Below are positions 1 to 8,382 of a stretch of DNA of 64,000 nucleotides, in pieces (the stretch's first letter is position 1; every line of letters begins with the position of its first letter). The DNA is from Haliscomenobacter sp040403615 (GTDB lineage Bacteria; Bacteroidota; Bacteroidia; Chitinophagales; Saprospiraceae): positions 1 through 64,000 of the forward strand of contig NZ_JBBAKG010000026.1 in assembly GCF_040403615.1 (NCBI RefSeq), read 5' to 3'. Below the pieces are notes generated by a model, which worked only from the letters and a program-made list of their open reading frames with translations, was not told the origin of the DNA and did no database searches. The translations under genes were made by a program, and so were the position numbers.

Positions 1-1394
1 TCCATCCGCACGATCTTCGGATGAAACGTTCCGATCGTTTCTACCAGTTCGGTTTGGGCGGCCATCACCTGATGGATGTTTTTGTAGGCGAATGGTGCTT
101 CATCCAGGCCTCCACCAATCAACTCCACCCCGTGGGTGCGCAAATGCTTGTCGAGCTCGGGCTTGGTTACGGCGCCCATGGCTTGACGCCGCGACATTTG
201 CCGTCCTGCACCATGCGAAGCCGAGTTGAGCGAATCAGCGAATCCCAATCCCCGCACGATGAATGCCGGAGCCGTCATCGATCCCGGAATCACCCCCAAA
301 ACGCCTTTGCCTGCTGGAGTTGCGCCCTTGCGGTGCACAATGTACTCCTTGCCATCGGCCAGGGTTTCCTTCCAGGCAAAGTTGTGGTGGTTTTCAACGA
401 TGGCCACTGCTTTTTCCCCAATGGATTTGGCCATGCGGTGATGGATTTGGTGGTGACAAGCCGAGGCGTAATCTCCGGCCAGGTTCATCGCAATCCAGTA
501 TTCCTGTCCTGCTTCGGTATCCAAACCCAACCAGGCCAGGTGCTGCGCCTGTTTGGGCAGGTTGCAGGTTTCCATGGCCAGTTTGGTGTAATGTTGTGCC
601 AGGGTTGCCCCCAATCCACGCGAGCCGGAATGCGACATCAAGCCGAGGTATTTGCCAAGGGGCAAATTGAACTCATTGGCCTCATCCATGATTTCCACCT
701 CGCCAAATTCGACAAAGTGGTTGCCAGAACCAGATGAACCGATTTGACTCCAGGCTTTGCCTTTCAAAAAGCGGAGTTTTGGCACTTCCTTGAATTCCTT
801 ACGTTCCAAAATCGGATCGTCCATGGGCTTGTCAAAAGTGGCGAAACCAAAACGCGTATTTTCCAGCAACAGCTTTTTGTACATGCTGCGTTTGGCCTCC
901 AGATCTCGTGGATCCAGTGGATAGATGGTCAGGCACATGCGGCAACCGATGTCCATGCCTACCCCGTATGGAATCACCGCATTTTCGGTAGCCAATACAC
1001 CGCCAATAGGCAAGCCGTAGCCTTGGTGCGCATCGGGCATCAAGGCACCTGCATGGGTCACGGGCAAACGCATGGCGATTTCCATTTGCTCGATGGCACC
1101 CGCCTCAATTTTTCCTGCGCCGAATACCGGATAAGGTTTGGATTTAGGCGCCAGGTCAATAACAATTGGGGCTTGTACAGTGGGGCCTACCAATGCCTCT
1201 ACGATGCGGCCCAACACTGGGTCTTCGGCGTAATCGCTTGGGTTGGCCAAAAGCGCTTCCAAGAGTTGATCTACTTGTTCCTGGGTATGTCGTTTGTAGT
1301 TTTTGGGGATCAGGTTGATGCACAGACCCATCGCCGGCCCTTCTGGGTAGCCCATTTTGATCAACTCTTTGCCCCTGATTTGAATCTTTGCCAT
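1..1394 (-). CDS. rtcB: RNA 3'-phosphate ligase RtcB (3' end cut by window)
   Basis: RtcB joins RNA 2',3'-cyclic phosphate or 3'-phosphate ends to 5'-OH ends, using GTP and Mn2+, in RNA repair. About 464 residues are visible from the ATG at 1392-1394; the frame is still open at base 1, where it reads TFHPKIVRM, so probably only a short tail is missing. Visible family landmarks are GVGMDIGC with the metal-binding Cys at residue 151, GSGNHFVEFGEVE, SHSGSRGLG, HRKGATPAGKG, and the SHGAGR motif whose His (residue 394) would carry the GMP adduct. The gene lies 75 bp downstream of the ABC ATPase on the same strand and may be read from it. No archease or RtcA gene is in view. Confidence 0.95.
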   Translation of the reverse strand, partial: MAKIQIRGKELIKMGYPEGPAMGLCINLIPKNYKRHTQEQVDQLLEALLANPSDYAEDPVLGRIVEALVGPTVQAPIVIDLAPKSKPYPVFGAGKIEAGAIEQMEIAMRLPVTHAGALMPDAHQGYGLPIGGVLATENAVIPYGVGMDIGCRMCLTIYPLDPRDLEAKRSMYKKLLLENTRFGFATFDKPMDDPILERKEFKEVPKLRFLKGKAWSQIGSSGSGNHFVEFGEVEIMDEANEFNLPLGKYLGLMSHSGSRGLGATLAQHYTKLAMETCNLPKQAQHLAWLGLDTEAGQEYWIAMNLAGDYASACHHQIHHRMAKSIGEKAVAIVENHHNFAWKETLADGKEYIVHRKGATPAGKGVLGVIPGSMTAPAFIVRGLGFADSLNSASHGAGRQMSRRQAMGAVTKPELDKHLRTHGVELIGGGLDEAPFAYKNIHQVMAAQTELVETIGTFHPKIVRM

Positions 1395-1469
1395 AAAACA
1401 GTAAATAAAATTGGTTTGGGAGGATAAGGCAATTTGGTAAGCATAAGTTCCAGCGCAAATGGAATTTGT

Positions 1470-3140
1470 CTAACGCGTGGCTTCCAGCAAAGCCTGGGTG
1501 TAGGGGTGTTCTGGCGCAGTAAAGACCTGATCGGCAAGTCCTTTTTCAACAATGACGCCATCTTTCATCACCATCACTTCGTCGCACATGAAGCGGATGA
1601 CGGCCAAATCGTGGGAAACAAACAAATAAGTCAGGTTCTTTTTGACCTGTAAATCTTTGAGCAAATTGAGCACCACCGCCTGTACCGATACATCGAGGGA
1701 AGAAACCGCTTCATCGCAGACCAAAAAGCGGGGTTGCACTGCCAATGCCCGGGCAATGCACAAACGTTGGCGCTGGCCGCCGGAAAATTCGTGCGGGTAG
1801 CGGTGAAAATGATCAGGTTGCAAGCCCACTTGTTCCAGCAATTCAATCGCCATTTCGAGTTGTTCCTGCGCAGTCGCCCCGATGCCGTGCACTTTCATCG
1901 GCTCGGTGATGGCCAAACCCACTGGAATGCGCGGATTGAGGGCAGAATAAGGATCTTGAAAAACCATTTGCATGTGTCGACGCACTTGCCTAAGCTCTTC
2001 ATCGGCAATAGTGGTGATGTCTTGTCCATCAAAAAGGATTTTGCCAGCGGTAGGCTCGATCAGGCGCAAGACGCTGCGGCCAAGCGTGGTTTTGCCACTG
2101 CCGGATTCCCCTACCAGCCCCATGGTTTGGCCGGTTTTGATGCAAAAAGATGCCTCTTGCACCGCTTTGACCCAAGTGCGGGGCGTACCCAGCCAGGATT
2201 TGCGTTGCGGAAACCAGGTGGATAAGTTCTCAACTTCAAGCAAAATTTCTTCCGTCTCCGCAGTTGAAAACTCACTTGTCGCTGATTCAACTGGATGGAT
2301 GGACTGCGTTTCAATATAATCCTCGATGGTTGGCAGACGGAGAATCCGACGATCCAGCGGAGGTCGGCAATTGAGCAAGGCCTGGGTGTAAGCCGATTGG
2401 GGATTTTGAAAAACTTGATCAGTGTTGCCAATTTCGACCAGTTTGCCCCCCTGCATCACCAATACCACATCAGCAAAATGGGCAACCAGCGTCAGGTCGT
2501 GAGAAATGAAGAGGATGGACGTATTGAATTCTGCCTGCAATTCCTGCATCAACAGAATGATCTCTTTTTGCACGGTAGCATCGAGGGCAGTGGTGGGTTC
2601 GTCGGCCAACAGCAGGGTTGGGTTGCAGCACATGGCCATAGCGATCATCACCCTTTGTTTTTGCCCCCCGGAGATTTCGTGTGGATAAGCCCGATAAATC
2701 CGCTCTGCGTCCTGGATTTTGACTTTTTGCAGCCATTCAATGGCGCGATCGCGGGCTTGGGATTTGTTGAGCCCCAGGTGCAATTGCAAGACCTCGTCGA
2801 TCTGATGACCGCAGCGTTGGAGGGGGTTCAAGGAAGTCATCGGTTCCTGAAAAATCATGCCGATGGACTTGCCGCGGATGGCCTGTAAATCCAAAGGTGA
2901 AAGTTTCAAAAGATTGGAAAGCGACCCAGTTTTAGGTTGAAAAGCCATCCGCGTTGCCGACACTTGAGCATTGTGGGGCAACAAACCTAGCAAAGACAAG
3001 GCGGTCAGCGACTTGCCCGAACCGGATTCTCCAACAATGGCCAGGTTTTTGCCGGCAGGCAGCACAAAAGACAATTTGTCCACTACGGTTTGATCACCAA
3101 AGCGGATGGAGAGGTCTTGTACTTCCAGCAAATGCTCCAT
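1470..3140 (-). CDS. ABC transporter ATP-binding protein, two fused ATPase domains (dipeptide/oligopeptide type)
   Basis: This 556-residue protein carries two complete ABC ATPase domains. Domain 1 has Walker A GESGSGKS (residues 37-44), the signature ISGGQKQR and Walker B LLLADEPTTALD. Domain 2, from about residue 290, has GESGSGKTT, FSGGQRQR and LVCDEAVSSLDVS. The linker holds an RPPLDRR segment typical of the oligopeptide/nickel family C-terminal region. The architecture matches DppD-DppF/GsiA-type proteins that energise uptake of peptides or related solutes at the inner membrane. No permease or binding-protein gene is adjacent, so the substrate cannot be set. It starts 21 bp after the ribonuclease D stop and is probably co-transcribed with it. 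Confidence 0.93.
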   Translation of the reverse strand: MEHLLEVQDLSIRFGDQTVVDKLSFVLPAGKNLAIVGESGSGKSLTALSLLGLLPHNAQVSATRMAFQPKTGSLSNLLKLSPLDLQAIRGKSIGMIFQEPMTSLNPLQRCGHQIDEVLQLHLGLNKSQARDRAIEWLQKVKIQDAERIYRAYPHEISGGQKQRVMIAMAMCCNPTLLLADEPTTALDATVQKEIILLMQELQAEFNTSILFISHDLTLVAHFADVVLVMQGGKLVEIGNTDQVFQNPQSAYTQALLNCRPPLDRRILRLPTIEDYIETQSIHPVESATSEFSTAETEEILLEVENLSTWFPQRKSWLGTPRTWVKAVQEASFCIKTGQTMGLVGESGSGKTTLGRSVLRLIEPTAGKILFDGQDITTIADEELRQVRRHMQMVFQDPYSALNPRIPVGLAITEPMKVHGIGATAQEQLEMAIELLEQVGLQPDHFHRYPHEFSGGQRQRLCIARALAVQPRFLVCDEAVSSLDVSVQAVVLNLLKDLQVKKNLTYLFVSHDLAVIRFMCDEVMVMKDGVIVEKGLADQVFTAPEHPYTQALLEATR

Positions 3141-3187
3141 CTCAATTATCGGATACTAGTCTCAATTATCGGATATTAATCTCAATT
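3141..3187. repeat. Short tandem repeat at the rnd/ABC junction
   Basis: A 20-bp unit starting CTCAATTATCGGATA occurs at 3141-3160 and again at 3161-3180 (18 of 20 identical), followed by a third partial CTCAATT. The rnd stop codon (3162-3164, complement) lies inside the second copy and the first copy fills the spacer to the ABC start codon. A small duplication has therefore set the spacing between the two cistrons. Confidence 0.75.
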
Positions 3188-4337
3188 CAATCACATCGGG
3201 TTTGATTTCGATGCTCAAATTATCGGGCTGGCTCAACCAACGGGTAAAGGTGTCGCCAAAAAGTTCTTTGCGCCAACCTTGTTCAAAAACTTCTTCCGCA
3301 AAACTTGGGTCGTTTTTGATTTTTTTAAACCAGTTGCGGGGCAAAGCCAGGGCGTGAGAAATGCCTTTTTGCATGCATTGGTGCCGAATGATGAGGTACA
3401 ACAGCTCGGTCAGAACTTCCTCATTGGGGTTTTCTTCCTCTTCGGTGGGTACCTGGCGCAACAAGATTTTTTCGTCCTCGCTGATTTCGCGGCTGTAGAG
3501 GTCATTCATGGTTGGCCACAATTCTCCGGCGAATTTGTCAGGAATGCGGCGGTTTTCGCGCAGGCCAGCTTTGCCAGAGCGCATACTGCGTACAATCTGG
3601 CTCATGAATTTGCTGGGCAAAACCATCTCCTTGGAGTAGTTTTTTTCCTCGGCTATTCTGCGCCGCCATTCAAACAAACGCAGCAAAAACAAACGTTCAC
3701 GTTTGTTGAGGGATTTCATCAAATCGCTGTTCAGGGCTTCGTGGTGTGGATCTTTGGCGTAATACACGTCTCTTTCCAGGGTTTTGAATTCCTCTTTGGC
3801 CCAGTGCAAACGGTTGTTTCTCAAGAGGTCAGCTTCTTGGATTTTCCACAAATCGTGTAAAGGTTCGATGTCCTGAATGGCGTATTTGAGTTGATTTTGG
3901 TTGAAAGGCCGGGCTTCCCAGTCGGCAACGGTGAAGCTTTTATTCAGATTGATTTTCAGCTCCGTTTCCACCAGTTTTTTGAAGGCCAGTGGATAGCGAT
4001 AGCCCAAAAAGCCTGCAGCAATCTGGGTATCAAATGTATTTTTGGGTACCGTACCATAGCTGGCGTACAACAAACGGTAATCGTTTTCACCTGCATGGGT
4101 AACTTTGACAATATTGGGGTTTTCGATCATTTCCAGGAAAGGATCCAGATTTTTCAGGGGAAAAGGATCGATTAAAAAAAAGCCGTGTACAGTGGCGACC
4201 TGGATGAGGCACAATCTGGTTGTAAATCGCTTTTCTCCAACAAATTCAGAATCAAAGCACATCCATTCAATGTCACGGTTGATCTGGTGAAATTGTTCCA
4301 ATCCTTCTTTGGTAGTAATAAATTCAAAAGCTTGCAT
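3162..4337 (-). CDS. rnd: Ribonuclease D family 3'-5' exoribonuclease
   Basis: A DEDDy exonuclease of 391 residues, the usual RNase D length, acting in 3' trimming of stable RNA. Exo I is FDSEF (Asp29, Glu31), Exo II lies in HAGENDYRLL (Asp86), and Exo III is YAIQDIEPL (Tyr152, Asp156). An HRDC-like helical region follows around residues 215-295 (NKRERLFLLRLFEWRR onward). It is divergent from the ECF sigma gene and has a TATATTTG -7 box about 30 bp upstream. The ABC ATPase gene follows after 21 bp. Confidence 0.9.
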   Translation of the reverse strand: MQAFEFITTKEGLEQFHQINRDIEWMCFDSEFVGEKRFTTRLCLIQVATVHGFFLIDPFPLKNLDPFLEMIENPNIVKVTHAGENDYRLLYASYGTVPKNTFDTQIAAGFLGYRYPLAFKKLVETELKINLNKSFTVADWEARPFNQNQLKYAIQDIEPLHDLWKIQEADLLRNNRLHWAKEEFKTLERDVYYAKDPHHEALNSDLMKSLNKRERLFLLRLFEWRRRIAEEKNYSKEMVLPSKFMSQIVRSMRSGKAGLRENRRIPDKFAGELWPTMNDLYSREISEDEKILLRQVPTEEEENPNEEVLTELLYLIIRHQCMQKGISHALALPRNWFKKIKNDPSFAEEVFEQGWRKELFGDTFTRWLSQPDNLSIEIKPDVIELRLISDN

Positions 4338-4364
4338 GCGTTCTATTTAGGGAGACGGTTGGCG

Positions 4365-4372
4365 CAAATATA
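4365..4372 (-). promoter_or_regulatory. -7 promoter box for rnd
   Basis: The complement reads TATATTTG, matching the Bacteroidota -7 consensus TAnnTTTG, 28 bp upstream of the rnd start codon. No clear -33 box was identified. Confidence 0.6.
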
Positions 4373-4454
4373 TTGATTCAAACCGGAATATTTTTTCAAA
4401 AAGTTGTAACCTCACCAAAGCAATGCATCGTCTATCTTTTTGCAAACGCTATAC

Positions 4455-5015
4455 ATGGAAGAAGACTTACTTTTGGTTCATCGGGTTCTGAGAGGGGAAC
4501 AGTTCGCTTTCCGCACCATTGTGGAGAAATACCAAAACTATGTCTTCACCATTGCCATGCGCGTGCTCAATGCCCGCGAAGAAGCAGAAGAAGTAGCCCA
4601 GGATGTGTTTTTGAAAGTGCATAAAATGTTGGGGAGCTATCGGCAAGAATCAAAATTCAGTTCCTGGCTTTATGCCATTGCTTACCGAACGGCCATTGAC
4701 AATGCACGCAAGAAAAAATTACCTTTGCAAAGCATTGAAGCAGATGGCGCCGCGTTTCAGACACCCGATTTATTGAGTAAAACGCCTGTTGAACTGACCC
4801 AGGACAATGACTTGCGTCAACACGTTCAGGCGGTAATCAATCGTTTGAAACCCAGCGACGCCAGTATCATTACATTGTATTATTTGAATGAACAATCGGT
4901 ACAGGAAATTGCCGACATTACAGGTTTGAGTGTGACCAATGTAAAAACCAAATTGCATCGATTGAGAGAGCAACTGCGCCAGGAACTGACGGCCAGTGCT
5001 TTGGATCAACACTAG
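4455..5015 (+). CDS. ECF-type RNA polymerase sigma factor
   Basis: A sigma-70 family protein of 186 residues. Region 2 reads FAFRTIVEKYQNYVFTIAMR then EEAEEVAQDVFLKVHK and FSSWLYAIAYRTAIDNARKK; region 4 reads ITLYYLNEQSVQEIADITGL then VKTKLHRLREQLR. The ATG at 4455 is preferred over an in-frame TTG at 4440 because it begins directly at the conserved region-2 helix. The stop is separated by one base from the ATG of the downstream membrane protein, the standard sigma/anti-sigma arrangement. The stimulus cannot be told from sequence. Confidence 0.92.
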   Translation: MEEDLLLVHRVLRGEQFAFRTIVEKYQNYVFTIAMRVLNAREEAEEVAQDVFLKVHKMLGSYRQESKFSSWLYAIAYRTAIDNARKKKLPLQSIEADGAAFQTPDLLSKTPVELTQDNDLRQHVQAVINRLKPSDASIITLYYLNEQSVQEIADITGLSVTNVKTKLHRLREQLRQELTASALDQH

Positions 5016-5016
5016 T

Positions 5017-5505
5017 ATGAAAAAAGAAACGTCAATTTTGATCTGGAAATACCTGGATGGGGAATGTACCCCTGAGGAGAAGGAAATGGTTCAGCAATTG
5101 TTGGCCACTGACGCTGGTTTTGGGGAGGAAATGAACCTGGCAAAAGAATTGCAGCAAGCATTAACAACCCTGGAGCCAGAAGAGCCTTCGATGCGCTTTG
5201 CCGCCAATGTTGCTGAAAGACTGCCTGCATTGTACCGTCCGGTTCAGGTCAGCGCCGATTTGTTGCCCAAAGGGGTCGTGCAGGCTTTTGGTGCATTGGT
5301 GGGCGGATTTGGATTGGTCTGTTTGAGTTTGTTTTTTGCCAGCAAGCAATTCATGCAGGGGCAGTTTAATTTTTTCGGTAGATATACTTTGGACTTGGGT
5401 GTTTTTTCCAACCCGCTTGTATTTTCTGTGTTTGTTTTTTCTATGGGGGTGTTGGGTTATTTTTTCCTGGATTTTACTTTGAAAAGATTATTTTTGAGGA
5501 AATAG
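5017..5505 (+). CDS. Probable membrane anti-sigma factor
   Basis: This 162-residue protein begins one base after the sigma stop. Its N-terminal third (LIWKYLDGECTPEEKEMVQQ) is the helical cytoplasmic segment usual in anti-sigma factors of this phylum, but I see no HxxxCxxC zinc motif. Two hydrophobic segments follow: about residues 84-105 (VVQAFGALVGGFGLVCLSLF) and 128-152 (NPLVFSVFVFSMGVLGYFF). The likely role is to hold the upstream sigma factor at the inner membrane until a signal arrives. The assignment rests on position and topology, not on a diagnostic domain. It ends just before palindromic repeat A1. Confidence 0.75.
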   Translation: MKKETSILIWKYLDGECTPEEKEMVQQLLATDAGFGEEMNLAKELQQALTTLEPEEPSMRFAANVAERLPALYRPVQVSADLLPKGVVQAFGALVGGFGLVCLSLFFASKQFMQGQFNFFGRYTLDLGVFSNPLVFSVFVFSMGVLGYFFLDFTLKRLFLRK

Positions 5506-5510
5506 GTTGG

Positions 5511-5613
5511 GCAGCTTCGCTGCGTTTTTTTCACCACCTAAGACACACCTTAGATACACCTAAGTCAATGCGTTTTTTTCTGAGATGAATCTAACGGTTT
5601 GTCTTAGGTGGTG
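5511..5613. repeat. Intergenic palindromic element A1 (CACCACCTAAG family)
   Basis: The mini-hairpin GCAGC-TTC-GCTGC (5511-5523) is followed by a T-rich spacer, then a palindrome with perfect 13-bp arms CACCACCTAAGAC (5532-5544) and GTCTTAGGTGGTG (5601-5613). Further CACCTNAG copies lie between the arms. There is no right-hand mini-hairpin. The hairpin plus T run could end the sigma/anti-sigma transcript. Confidence 0.9.
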
Positions 5614-5652
5614 GAAAAAGAATGCCTAAAAGTGTTCAGAAGCCTCCAAATC

Positions 5653-7137
5653 ATGCAGCAGAAAATTTACAGCATCCTGTTTTTCCTTCCCTTGCTTTTG
5701 GGGATTCATTCCGAAAAACCCCTTCAGCCCGCCCGCAAAAAAGTCAACATCATTTACATCTACGCCGACGATTTGGGTTATGGCGAATTGGGTGCTTATG
5801 GTCAGGAAAAGATCAAAACACCGCATCTTGATCAGTTGGCCAGCGAGGGTATACGTTTTACGCAGCATTACTCAAGTGCGCCAGTTTGTGCCCCCTCCCG
5901 CTGCATGTTGCTAACGGGCAAACATCCTGGACATGCTTACATTCGTGGAAATTACGAGTTGGGAGAATACAGCGATGACATGGAAGGTGGCCAAATGCCG
6001 CTACCGGAGGGAACCACCACGATTGGCCACATGCTGCAAAAAAACGGTTACCACACCGGAATCATCGGCAAATGGGGGCTGGGCATGAACACCACCACGG
6101 GCAGTCCCAATTTGCAAGGATTTGATTATGCCTACGGCTACCTTTGTCAGAAACAGGCCCACAACTATTACCCTACCCACCTCTGGGAAAACGGAAAATG
6201 GGATACCTTGCAAAACCCTCCCATCACGGTGCACCAGCGTTTGAAACCAGAAACGCCTTTTGACTATTTTATCGGCAAAGAATATGCGGTGGATAACATG
6301 ACCGCCAAGGCGCTTCAGTTTATGCGCCAGCAAAAAGACCAGCCTTTCTTTTTGTACCTGGCCTTTCCCCTGCCCCATTTGTCGCTGCAAGTTCCTGCAA
6401 AAGCGCTGGCGCCATATCTGGGCAAATTTCGGGAAGAGCCCTATATCGGCGATCGGAATTATGCTCCTCAACAATACCCACTTTCCGCCTATGCGGGCAT
6501 GATCAGCTACCTGGATCAGCAAGTTGGTTTGGTCATGGAGACGCTCAAAACACTGGGTTTGGAGGAGAATACCCTGGTTTTGTTTTCGAGCGACAATGGC
6601 ACTACCCTCAAAGTTGGTGGAGTGGATGCTGCTTTTTTCAACAGTACCCAGGGTTTGCGCGGACTCAAAATGGAAGTGTACGAAGGTGGAATTCGGGTGC
6701 CGTTCCTTGCGCGTTGGAAAGGAAAAATTGCAGCGGGACAAGTGAGTGATCACGTGTCGGTACAGTATGATCTGATGGCCACACTGGCGGATTTGCTCCA
6801 CACTCAAGCCCCGGTCAATGATGGAATTTCCTATTTACCCACCTTGCTGGGTCTAAAACAGTTGCAAAAACAGCATCCTTTTTTATACTGGGAATACCCG
6901 GAGAATGGCGGACAAATTGCAGTGCGCATGGGTGATTGGAAAGGGGTGAAAATGAAAATGAAGGGAAATCCTCAAGCGCCTTGGGAGTTGTACAACCTGG
7001 CCAGCGATCGCGCAGAGCAACACAATGTTGCAGCAGAACAAGGGAATTGGGTGAAAAAAATGGATGATTTGGTGAAGGAAGTGCATGTGCCGAGTCACAT
7101 TAAGGAGTGGGAGTTTGTTAGTCCGAAGTTTAAATGA
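5653..7137 (+). CDS. Secreted or periplasmic arylsulfatase-family sulfatase
   Basis: A type I (formylglycine) sulfatase of 494 residues that hydrolyses sulfate esters. The ATG at 5653 gives a signal-peptide-like start (MQQKIYSILFFLPLLLG). The metal site begins at YADDLGYGELG (Asp39, Asp40). The CxPSR modification motif is CAPSR at residues 79-83, Cys79 being the residue converted to formylglycine. GKWGLG, SSDNGTT and a GLRGLKMEVYEGGIRVP segment are further family signatures. The substrate could be a sulfated glycan or a small ester and is not determinable. No formylglycine-generating enzyme is in view. The gene is bracketed by elements A1 and A2 in the same orientation. Confidence 0.93.
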   Translation: MQQKIYSILFFLPLLLGIHSEKPLQPARKKVNIIYIYADDLGYGELGAYGQEKIKTPHLDQLASEGIRFTQHYSSAPVCAPSRCMLLTGKHPGHAYIRGNYELGEYSDDMEGGQMPLPEGTTTIGHMLQKNGYHTGIIGKWGLGMNTTTGSPNLQGFDYAYGYLCQKQAHNYYPTHLWENGKWDTLQNPPITVHQRLKPETPFDYFIGKEYAVDNMTAKALQFMRQQKDQPFFLYLAFPLPHLSLQVPAKALAPYLGKFREEPYIGDRNYAPQQYPLSAYAGMISYLDQQVGLVMETLKTLGLEENTLVLFSSDNGTTLKVGGVDAAFFNSTQGLRGLKMEVYEGGIRVPFLARWKGKIAAGQVSDHVSVQYDLMATLADLLHTQAPVNDGISYLPTLLGLKQLQKQHPFLYWEYPENGGQIAVRMGDWKGVKMKMKGNPQAPWELYNLASDRAEQHNVAAEQGNWVKKMDDLVKEVHVPSHIKEWEFVSPKFK

Positions 7138-7140
7138 TTT

Positions 7141-7233
7141 GCAGCTTCGCTGCTTTTTTCCACCACCTAAGGCACCGAAGACACCTAAGAATCACCTAAG
7201 AAACTAAGGTGGGTCTTAGGTCTCTTAGGTGGT
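7141..7233. repeat. Intergenic palindromic element A2 (CACCACCTAAG family)
   Basis: GCAGC-TTC-GCTGC (7141-7153) and a T run come first, then the left arm ACCACCTAAG (7162-7171) and the right arm CTTAGGTGGT (7224-7233). Three CACCTAAG copies and a GTCTTAGG copy lie within. It begins three bases after the sulfatase stop and sits between convergent sulfatase and serC, so it may act as a terminator. Confidence 0.9.
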
Positions 7234-7249
7234 AAAAAAAACAATATAA

Positions 7250-8320
7250 TTAGTGCCGTTTCGCAAAATCGCGCATCAAATCCACCAACAATTGCACACT
7301 TTCCAGGGGCATGGCATTGTACATGGATGCCCGGAAGCCGCCCACGGTGGGGAAACCTTTGATGCCCACCACGTCATTTTGAGCTGCAAATTCCAGGAAA
7401 GCTACCTCCAATTCTGGCTTTGTGATTTGAAAGCAAGCATTCATCAGGGAGCGATCAGTGGTTTTTACGTTGCCCACAAACAGGGGATTGCGATCAATCT
7501 CGGTGTACAGCAACTTGGCTTTGGCTGCATTGCGGCGTTCCATTTCATGCAAACCACCTTGCGCCTGAGTCCAGCGCAAGGCCAGCAGGGCTACGTAGAT
7601 GGAGAAAGTAGGTGCAGTGTGGTACAGCGACTGCTCGTTGATGTGCGTTTGGTAGTCAAAAATGGTAGGAATCTGGCGGGGTGTTCTTTGAGACAAAAAA
7701 TCTTTTCGAATGACCACGCAAGTTGTGCCAGTGATGCCAAAATTCTTTTGAGCACTCGCAAAAATCAATCCGAATTTTTCCTGAGGAATAGGCCGGGTCA
7801 AAAAATCGGAGGTCATGTCGGCTACCAATGGTACACTCAATTCGGGGTATTGGTGCCACTGCGTACCATCGATGGTTTCGTTGGAAACGAGGTGAAAGTA
7901 TTGCGCATTGGAAGGTACGTTCCATTCCTTGGGAATATGGTCAAATTTGGTCGCCTCTGAGGAAGCCAGGACTTCAACTTGCCCCAATTCACGGGCAGCT
8001 TTGATGGCCTTGGTAGCCCAATAGCCAGTATTTACGATGGCTACAGCATGCTGTTTGTCCAGTAAATTCATGGGGGCAATGGCCAATTGTGCCGAAGCTC
8101 CGCCTTGCATCCAGATGACTTCAAAATCATCGCCAAAACCGTACAAGGACTTTACCAGCGCACTGGCTTCTTCAACCAGTGCCATAATTTCCGGTGCGCG
8201 GTGACTCATTTCGGCAATGGACATGCCAGTGCGTTGGTATTCAAGCAAACCCTGGGCAGCTTCGGCCAACACTTCGGTTGGAATGGTAGCTGGCCCTGGG
8301 TTGAAATTGTGCTTTCTCAT
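7250..8320 (-). CDS. serC: Phosphoserine aminotransferase
   Basis: SerC converts 3-phosphohydroxypyruvate and glutamate to phosphoserine in serine synthesis, and serves pyridoxal phosphate synthesis in some bacteria. At 356 residues it has normal family length. The N-terminus HNFNPGPATIP, the TGMSIAEMSHR segment and WMQGGASAQ are characteristic. The PLP lysine is Lys192 in FASAQKNFG. The start ATG (8318-8320) is preceded by a -7 box at 8353-8360. serA and serB are not in this window. Confidence 0.96.
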   Translation of the reverse strand: MRKHNFNPGPATIPTEVLAEAAQGLLEYQRTGMSIAEMSHRAPEIMALVEEASALVKSLYGFGDDFEVIWMQGGASAQLAIAPMNLLDKQHAVAIVNTGYWATKAIKAARELGQVEVLASSEATKFDHIPKEWNVPSNAQYFHLVSNETIDGTQWHQYPELSVPLVADMTSDFLTRPIPQEKFGLIFASAQKNFGITGTTCVVIRKDFLSQRTPRQIPTIFDYQTHINEQSLYHTAPTFSIYVALLALRWTQAQGGLHEMERRNAAKAKLLYTEIDRNPLFVGNVKTTDRSLMNACFQITKPELEVAFLEFAAQNDVVGIKGFPTVGGFRASMYNAMPLESVQLLVDLMRDFAKRH

Positions 8321-8342
8321 CCAGTGATCATTTCGGATCTAT

Positions 8343-8382
8343 GTAGTGGGGGCAAAAATAAATGTTCATTTGTTTATCGCCT
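8343..8382. repeat. Collapsed half of element C (hairpin-1 half)
   Basis: TAGTGGGGGCAAAAATAAAT and the following bases match the outer left arm of hairpin 1 of the 45.5 kb element almost base for base (about 27 of 29). They are followed directly by TTTATCGCC, which matches its right end. The long loop-side section is absent. It lies between serC and pepP, ends at the pepP stop codon, and contains the serC promoter box. Confidence 0.7.
8353..8360 (-). promoter_or_regulatory. -7 promoter box for serC
   Basis: The complement reads TATTTTTG, a match to TAnnTTTG, 33 bp upstream of the serC ATG. The box lies inside the repeat-derived sequence at 8343-8382. Confidence 0.6.

Noticed and set aside
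21..1427. Plus-strand frames over the first 1.4 kb
   Set aside because: The minus strand encodes RtcB without a break; the plus-strand frames are its shadows.
6001..6807. 268-codon frame antisense to the sulfatase
   Set aside because: The sulfatase frame has all catalytic motifs; the antisense product matches nothing I know.
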